DNA of 64,000 nucleotides from Agelas oroides (Eukaryota; Porifera; Demospongiae; Agelasida; Agelasidae), in the NCBI GenBank assembly GCA_949130485.1, contig OX422196.1, positions 7,426,054-7,490,053 on the forward strand. Reading direction: 5' to 3'. The position numbers and the translations under genes were made by a program. Shown piece after piece: positions 59,001 through 64,000 of the stretch. The notes beneath the pieces were generated by a model. It did no database searches and was not told the origin of the DNA. It saw nothing but the letters and a program-made list of their open reading frames with translations. Every line of letters begins with the position of its first letter. Position 1 is the first letter of the stretch.

Positions 59001-62000
59001 TCTGTGCTGAAATTTCAGCTTTGTCAGGAGAACTCCAAACTGATTTGACAGTGACCTTGTCCACAACAAATGGCACAAAAGCAGGTTGGTACTGTTCTTG
59101 CAGTGTCAGTACTTTTTTTCTGAAAATTTATCACAATCATCTGTTGCTGCAGTGTTGGGGGAGGACTTCACTGAGCCATCACTGCTACAAGTAACCTTCT
59201 CCAGTGGTGATGTGGTCGGTGATACTGCCTGTGTTACATTTGGGATAGAAAATGACAACAATCTTGAAAGTGATCATGAGTTCACTGTTGCTCTCAGAAG
59301 CGTCATACCCTCTGGACCTAATATATCATCTCCTTCAACTATTGTGTCCATCGTGGATGATGACGGTATGCATTGTACATAGGCATGCATGGGGTCTCTC
59401 TTCACATCATGTATGCATCAGTTGTAGTCTTGTTCATGTACCTACGGCAGTGGTTGCATATTCATTTAGCTTTGAGCTATGAGCTATGCACCCAGTTTTA
59501 TTTTTATATGACAAGCTTTCTATAGGTGTTAACACCTAATTTTTTAACTTGAGACTACTTTTAGCATATACATGCTTTTAATTTTCATTCCTGTGAGAGC
59601 CCTGGCTCCAAAATTGAACTGAAGTGCACTTTCAATGGGGCCAAGAGCGCTACTACATGCATTACATCATTACGCATTGCGTACAATGGCGGATTTTAAT
59701 TTGGCGGTTTCAACCCGGACCGCCAAACCGCCAAATATAGTTTCCCATCAAATATTCCAGCTATGCATATATGGTATGTCATGTAGCCATGCTTTTGCTT
59801 GGTAGTCATTAATGTTAGGAAAATTGGAATCAATGATCAATGTTTGCTAACTCCATTACCTTGTTGTTGTTGATTGTTGTTGTTGTTATGTTGTATTATG
59901 TTATTGTGCTATATTACTGCTAGTAAGTTTTTAATGGAAGTTCACAATTATTCTACGATCTTGTACTGAAGCATCCTGTGTAGTGGGAGGCATTATAGGC
60001 TCAAGTGAGGTAGCTAACTACCTTATCCAAGTATATGCATCTTACACAAGTGTGTATTGATTACAGTGGTACAGGTTGGATTTGTACAAGCCACGTATAC
60101 AGTGATGGAATCTGATGGACAGGTTTTTGTGTGCATCGACATATCTGGAGCTGTCTTAGACAGAGCTGTCTCTGTCTTTGCATCAACAACAAATGAAACA
60201 GCATCCTGTGAGTCCCTCTTGTGTTTAAAATGGCCAGCATAAATAATGCCATGCACAGCAAGACTAGAAAATTTATACGTTTTATGGGTTCATAATTTAT
60301 GGTTTACAGTTCATGATAAACTTTCTTTCTTGTGCTATTTCCTGTAGTTCCTGATGACTATACACCTATTGACTCCCAACCTGTGACCTTCAACAGTGCT
60401 CCTTCTCAGATATGCCTCTCCATCACCATCCTCAATGATTTTATTATAGAACCAAATGAGTTATTTACTGTGACGCTGGACTCTACTGACCCAGCTGTAC
60501 AACTGACATTGTCAAGTGTCAGTGTTACTATTCTTGACTCATGTAAGTAGCCCTGCTAGCGTCATTATTAAGTCGGTGTTGATACATCTACATGCAGCCA
60601 TGTTTTCATCAGCACATTGTAGCTGATCACTGTAGATCTATTTATTTGATCAAAACTTCCACTGAACTACATTAAGGGATCTAGATATGGTGTTTGACTA
60701 GACATCTTCTGAAGTCTATGTGTACCGAGTGTAGTTTATTAACTTTGCATGTTGTTTCTTTTTCCAGCATCCTGTATTTCTACTGGCTTTACTTCATGCT
60801 GTACTGGAACTGGATGTGTGGTGGGAAACTGCTCCTGTGACCAAGGATGCTTTGAGTTTGATGACTGCTGCAGTGACATTACTGAAGTGCCATGCTTCCC
60901 AGGTACACAAGTAACATTGAAGTCAAAATTTACCTTAAGTGCAGCCACACCCCAAGATAGTCATTAAACTGTAGGGTTACATTAATTGAATAGAATCTGT
61001 GGAACCACCTATTAAGACTATTGATGGTCAAGCACAGGTCAGAGAAGTATTAATATGGGCCGTAAAGGGATAACTACCAGGCCCATAGGCAGGGTGGGTT
61101 GAGGGGGTTCGCTCAAACCCCCCTTTTGGCCTCCAAATAATTTTATACACCACCTAGCTATACATTGCCCTAAGTGGTCCACTAGCCTCACTGCCAATGA
61201 GAATCATCGCTTTCCAAACAAGTTTGTTTGCAGCTATGCACCCCGTTTGTTCATGGAGGACCAGTGAATGAATGCGGAACACAATCTCAGAGCATCTAAA
61301 ATTTCCTGGGGGAGCACGCCCCCAGAACCCCCTAGTCTTGCATGCTTATGTATGTATCAAGAGCGCATAAGAACGGGCGGCTAGAGGAAGAGCGTGTAAC
61401 TCCAATAGAAGCCCGTAGTCTGGGCAAAATTATTGAACCGTACTAAAAATAGAACACTCGGCACATGCTTAACAACAACGGCTTATGTCTACGCGCAGCT
61501 GTGCAGTACGTGTTACTATTTTTAGTACAGTTCAATAATTCCGACCGGTTTGGAATTTTACGTAGTTACACGCTCTTCCTCTAGCCGCCTGTTCTTATGC
61601 ACTCTTGATGTATATATACACAACAGGCATCCAAGTAATCCCCTCCTAAAAATCCTGGCTACGGACCTGATTACATTCAAGCTGCTTCAACTAAACTTCT
61701 GTCATTTTAGTTACATTGTGATACATCATGAGGTTCAAGGAATGCTATTAATTAGTACTTGGATTTGAGGTATACCTTCTTCCGCATCTTTTTAGCTAAA
61801 TTAGTCTTCTCTTTCAGAAGACCTATAAATCAGCATTCTCACTGTAAAAATGTCTGGGTTACTTCAACCATAATTTGGTCATCTCCATTGCATTCCTGTT
61901 GTGTATGTGACACATCTAAGTTCAAAGATATTCCAATTTGAATTGAAATGTATTTAAGAAGCTTCTCCCTTTTGTTAAATTAGCATCCCCTTTCACAAGG

Positions 62001-63077
62001 CTTAGCCTAATAAATCAATATTTCTAGTGAGGATTTGGTGTTTCTTTCACATGTAGCCCTGGAGGAGTTCCTTGGTTGCATGGTTATGGTAGAAATGCCA
62101 GAAATGTAGCCAAATAGGTCTTCTGAAAAAAGAGACTGATTTAACTAAAGAAGAAGCTTCTCAATGGGCTTTCAAGAAAACCTATTTGGTAGCATTCTTT
62201 GGATAATATTCACACTAATGCAACTGAGACAACCTAGAAATGTGGTTGAAGCAACCTAAGTGTTTTTGCTTTCATCTTGCACACCTGGCCCTGGATGGTT
62301 GTCTTGGTTGCATGGTTATAGCTACTAGAGATCTGTATCTATAGTACATTCACTGAGTATTATATGTAACTACACTGCTAATTATGTATAGAGCTGCAGG
62401 TGAAATACGTACCTGTGACTCCACTGAAAGAGTTTAGTGCTGTACCTTTTATATCTATACCTGTTTAATGCCAATTTGATGCATCTACACAGAGTTCAAA
62501 TCTATGCTATCATAGTTGGTTAGAAACTGTCCTGGCGTGGTGCTGAAGTGCCTAGGCATGATCTTCAGGCCATATTTTGACAATACATTTCTATTTACGA
62601 AGATGATGCCATAATTTATCTCATGCCACGCACAGCATATAGGAGACTGTGAAGTGAACTGTCAAGAATCTGAGGAAACTGCATAAGACCATTCTGATAC
62701 CTAGTAAAACAACAAACTGAACCCTCGGGTCACTGGCATATGGATTTGTATTCGTCTGGAATATTTACTGATTATATCACATTCTTTCTTTTTGTTAGAT
62801 ATCACCATTGGTTTTGCAATGCCAAACTACACAGTCAATGAGACAATAGGACTTGTCATGCTGGCTGTCACTGCTGAGGGCAACTTCCCCTCTCTGGATC
62901 TACAGTCACGACTCACTGTACCAGTGGAGGCAACTGTGCTTGTAAACACTGATGACATCACTGCCGAAGGTAGGCATTGGTACACTACTCTTCAACTAAT
63001 ACTGCTAATAATTAATGATGTGACAGTATGTTTTACATAAGCTTTGTAGCTCAGCTACATTTGTACTTCCCACCCTT

Positions 63078-63141
<64 letters not shown>

Positions 63142-63364
63142 TAAAACATTCATAACACATACAAACACACAGCTGCTTTGGATTATCAGAACACAACACA
63201 AGTCCTTACATTCAGGAATGCAGGCAGCCAATCAGTTTCTGTTCCCATTATCAACAATACAGCAGTGGAGTATACTGAATCCTTCCAAGTACTACTCTCC
63301 TCTTCTGATGACTTTGTACAGTTTGAACCACAGTTTACACTTGTGCTAATTCAGGACGATGATG
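39232..63364 (+). CDS. Giant secreted Calx-beta / somatomedin-B protein, continues past the right edge
   Basis: Forty-two exons were read, about 2,430 codons so far. Exon 1 (39232-39301) encodes MSPGKVVFIVCFIVASAT, a signal peptide, ending in phase 1. Every one of the other 41 exons begins and ends in phase 1 and is a multiple of three. Each Calx-beta domain (extracellular or cytosolic beta-sandwich, often Ca-binding) is encoded by a pair of exons. The first half has the pattern EG then VC and ends GTKA/G. The second half has EDFTEPSPLQVTF, then DTAC, then LExDHEFTV, and ends DDE/G. I count 19 domains and two somatomedin-B exons. Sponge aggregation-factor genes and ADGRV1-type receptors are known for Calx-beta arrays. 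Which class this is depends on the missing 3' end. Confidence 0.88.
39302..41056 (+). other. First intron of the Calx-beta gene
   Basis: 1.75 kb, with the Harbinger MITE copy at 39621-39959 inside. Otherwise no exon or recognised element. It ends at the CTGTAG acceptor before the first Calx-beta exon. Confidence 0.6.
39621..39959. mobile_element. PIF/Harbinger-type MITE, copy 2, TTA duplication
   Basis: Diverged copy of 2171-2519 in the same orientation. The ends are GACCACTATTTGTTGC and GCAACAAATAGTGGCC, with TTA at 39618-39620 and 39960-39962. Confidence 0.87.
41057..42887 (+). other. Calx-beta domains 1 and 2
   Basis: Domain 1 exons are 41057-41197 (VVEEGNEIVVTVDLS) and 42155-42367 (EDYTEPSPFTVTFPSG, ending LMDND). 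Domain 2 exons are 42445-42603 (MIRMEETTVSVSEDIA) and 42672-42887 (GEDFTVPSPLQVAFSSG). A short element with AAAATACGCCCA inverted repeats lies at about 41790-41890 in the first intron. Confidence 0.85.
42888..45443 (+). other. Long introns around exon 6 of the Calx-beta gene
   Basis: Intron 5 (42888-43805) and intron 6 (43959-45443) contain no recognised exon or repeat. They are the largest introns of block 1 without an identifiable insertion. Confidence 0.5.
51289..51769. mobile_element. hAT-type non-autonomous element, 481 bp
   Basis: The ends are GAGTGGCGTAGCCAAG and CTGGCTACGCCACTG, matching the common hAT terminus CAGTGGCGTAGCCA with one changed base. CTACATAT is duplicated at 51281-51288 and 51770-51777 (8 bp, as expected for hAT). 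It lies in the intron between Calx-beta exons 18 and 19 and includes a run of 18 or so G residues near 51613. No transposase. Confidence 0.85.
53954..54088 (+). other. Somatomedin-B domain exon 1 of the Calx-beta gene
   Basis: A 135-bp, phase 1-1 exon encodes a cysteine-rich domain with GFNSCCNDASC, then CYCDQICFQFDDCCSD, then VPCFP. The CxCDxxCxxFxDCC core is diagnostic of somatomedin-B. It follows Calx-beta domain 11. Confidence 0.85.
55050..55708 (+). other. Calx-beta domain with an inserted 33-bp microexon
   Basis: Exons are 55050-55181 (VVTEGETVTVCAQLQSG), 55390-55422 (33 bp, EAAGGSGSGTE) and 55529-55708 (ESNFVPEQ, then VCVNISSVEV). All are phase 1-1. The microexon adds a flexible Gly/Ser segment and is flanked by good splice sites (CCCCAG and GTATGT). 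This stretch separates blocks 1 and 2. The last exon is atypical and contains its own VCVNIS strand. Confidence 0.7.
56031..56094. repeat. (AC)n microsatellite
   Basis: About thirty dinucleotide units preceded by a short GCGC run, in the intron before exon 30. Confidence 0.97.
57064..57122. repeat. (TG)n microsatellite
   Basis: Interrupted TG dinucleotide runs in intron 31. Confidence 0.95.
57708..57908. repeat. (CGTT)n / (ATTC)n compound microsatellite
   Basis: About 200 bp of TTCG and ATTC units just before exon 33. It gives long open frames of Ser-Phe-Val-Arg type that are not genes. Confidence 0.97.
60768..60902 (+). other. Somatomedin-B domain exon 2 of the Calx-beta gene
   Basis: Counterpart of 53954-54088, also 135 bp. 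It reads GFTSCCTGTGC, then CSCDQGCFEFDDCCSD, then VPCFP. Confidence 0.85.
61358..61607. mobile_element. Palindromic MITE, copy 2, ATGTAT duplication
   Basis: Same family as 1698-1958 but inserted in the opposite internal orientation. The ends are CAAGAGCGCATAAGAACG and its complement. ATGTAT is at 61352-61357 and 61608-61613, again 6 bp. Confidence 0.88.
61780..62270 (+). repeat. Dispersed repeat family R1, copy 4
   Basis: The longest copy. It contains two internal blocks also seen at 20.7 and 35.9 kb, including GTTCCTTGGTTGCATGGTTA and AACCTATTTGGTAGCATTC. Confidence 0.75.
63078..63141. repeat. (CA)n microsatellite in intron 41
   Basis: About thirty CA units. The paralogous intron of block 1 (54600-54655) has only a short CACACACACA run at the same place. 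Confidence 0.96.
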
Positions 63365-63764
63365 GTATGTAGTGAGAGGTGTTAACAAAGGGAAGCCTGA
63401 ATTTCTTGCTTACACACCCACATTTTCATTATTGTGTTTCGCCCTAAGACGTATGAGGGTAGAGGATTGTTTCAAGTTGTTTGAATGGAAACTGAGCACA
63501 GTAGCAATAAACCAACCCCCTCATCTATTTTAAAATTTTAATGCTGGTGTGCTGTTGCCAGAGATGCTTGTTGATATGTGGTGCTATGGCTGCATGCACT
63601 GATGAGGCCCAGCTACACTGAAACCCCTCTATCACTCACATTCATGAAATGTGGTCAACAAACTTGATTTTTAGACTGACATGTTATACAAGACATGTAT
63701 TACCAGTACATGTATCATGAGTGTTATAGAAATAACTGGAAACATAGAGTGATTGATTGATACC

Positions 63765-64000
63765 TGGTTCGTCTACTCTTTTTTCGTCTACTATTAGTTT
63801 CGTCTACTCTTTTTTCATCTACTATTAGTTTCGTCTACTCCTGTTTTATCTACTATTAGTTTCGTCTACTCCTGTTTTATCTACTATTAGTTTCGTCTAC
63901 TCCTGTTTTGTCTACTATTAGTTTCGTCTACTCCTGTTTTGTCTACTGTTAGTTTCGTCTACTCCTGTTTTGTCTACTATTAGTTTCGTCTACTCCTGTT
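63765..64000. repeat. 31-bp minisatellite at the right edge
   Basis: Units of TCGTCTACTCCTGTTTTATC followed by TACTATTAGTT. It runs off the window and lies in the intron after the last Calx-beta exon seen. Confidence 0.93.

Larger units (their letters stand above)
60903..62798 (+). other. Intron 40 of the Calx-beta gene, rich in transposon relics
   Basis: At 1.9 kb it is the longest intron after intron 1. It contains the 250-bp palindromic MITE (61358-61607) and R1 copy 4 (about 61780-62270). The sequence around the MITE (from about CAGGCCCATAGGCAGGG at 61079 to ATCCTGGCTACGGACCTG near 61670) may be an older, degenerate element into which the MITE inserted; I found no target duplication for it. 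Confidence 0.5.
56274..63364 (+). other. Calx-beta gene, duplication block 2 (exons 30-42)
   Basis: Exons are 56274-56417, 56485-56700, 57438-57590, 57972-58193, 58384-58521, 58605-58859, 58926-59084, 59153-59365, 60067-60207, 60348-60542, 60768-60902, 62799-62969 and 63173-63364. In order they correspond to block 1 exons 4-11 and then 22-26. Paired exons are similar in both sequence and length: 141, 195, 135, 171 and 192 bp are identical for the last five. Confidence 0.85.

Overview
The window reads as animal nuclear DNA, most likely from a sponge (Demospongiae). The basis is many short exons in small GT-AG introns; SRCR, HRM, GAIN/GPS, Ig, Calx-beta and somatomedin-B domains; a Paired-like homeobox gene with the classical codon 46/47 intron; and many short transposon relics. 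The phylum assignment is inference. I see no bacterial genes, CRISPR array or convincing RNA gene.

Layout. 1-5.7 kb: a broken Penelope-like reverse transcriptase, then repeats, MITEs and a signal-peptide-like exon, with no intact gene. 5.7-12.0 kb (minus): adhesion GPCR gene A, with two complete HRM-GAIN-GPS ectodomain units feeding one 7TM domain. 12.0-18.7 kb: an inverted copy of the left flank, a dead Calx-beta-like exon, a second signal-peptide-like exon, a MULE transposase relic, a 968-bp TTAA element and an orphan Ig exon. 18.7-30.6 kb (minus): adhesion GPCR gene B, with signal peptide, six SRCR domains, two HRM domains, one Ig domain, GAIN-GPS, 7TM and a tail. 30.7-33.9 kb: foldback transposons and a minisatellite. 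33.9-37.4 kb (plus): an ACBD3/GCP60-like gene (ACB plus GOLD), 5' end not found. 37.7-38.7 kb (plus): a Paired-like homeobox gene. 39.2 kb to the right edge (plus): a very large secreted Calx-beta gene with at least 19 Calx-beta and 2 somatomedin-B domains, continuing beyond the window.

How the genes relate. A and B are tandem paralogues with near-identical 7TM exon structure. B and the Calx-beta gene both look like cell-surface or matrix adhesion genes; the latter resembles sponge aggregation-factor genes in its Calx-beta arrays. Exon ends below come from reading splice sites by eye. Nearly all were checked by exon length and intron phase, and the summed coding lengths of A and B close in frame. 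The main uncertainties are the 5' ends of A and of the ACBD3-like gene, and one junction in B. The sites of several transposons are exact: target duplications are visible and, in two cases, an empty copy of the same site lies in this window.
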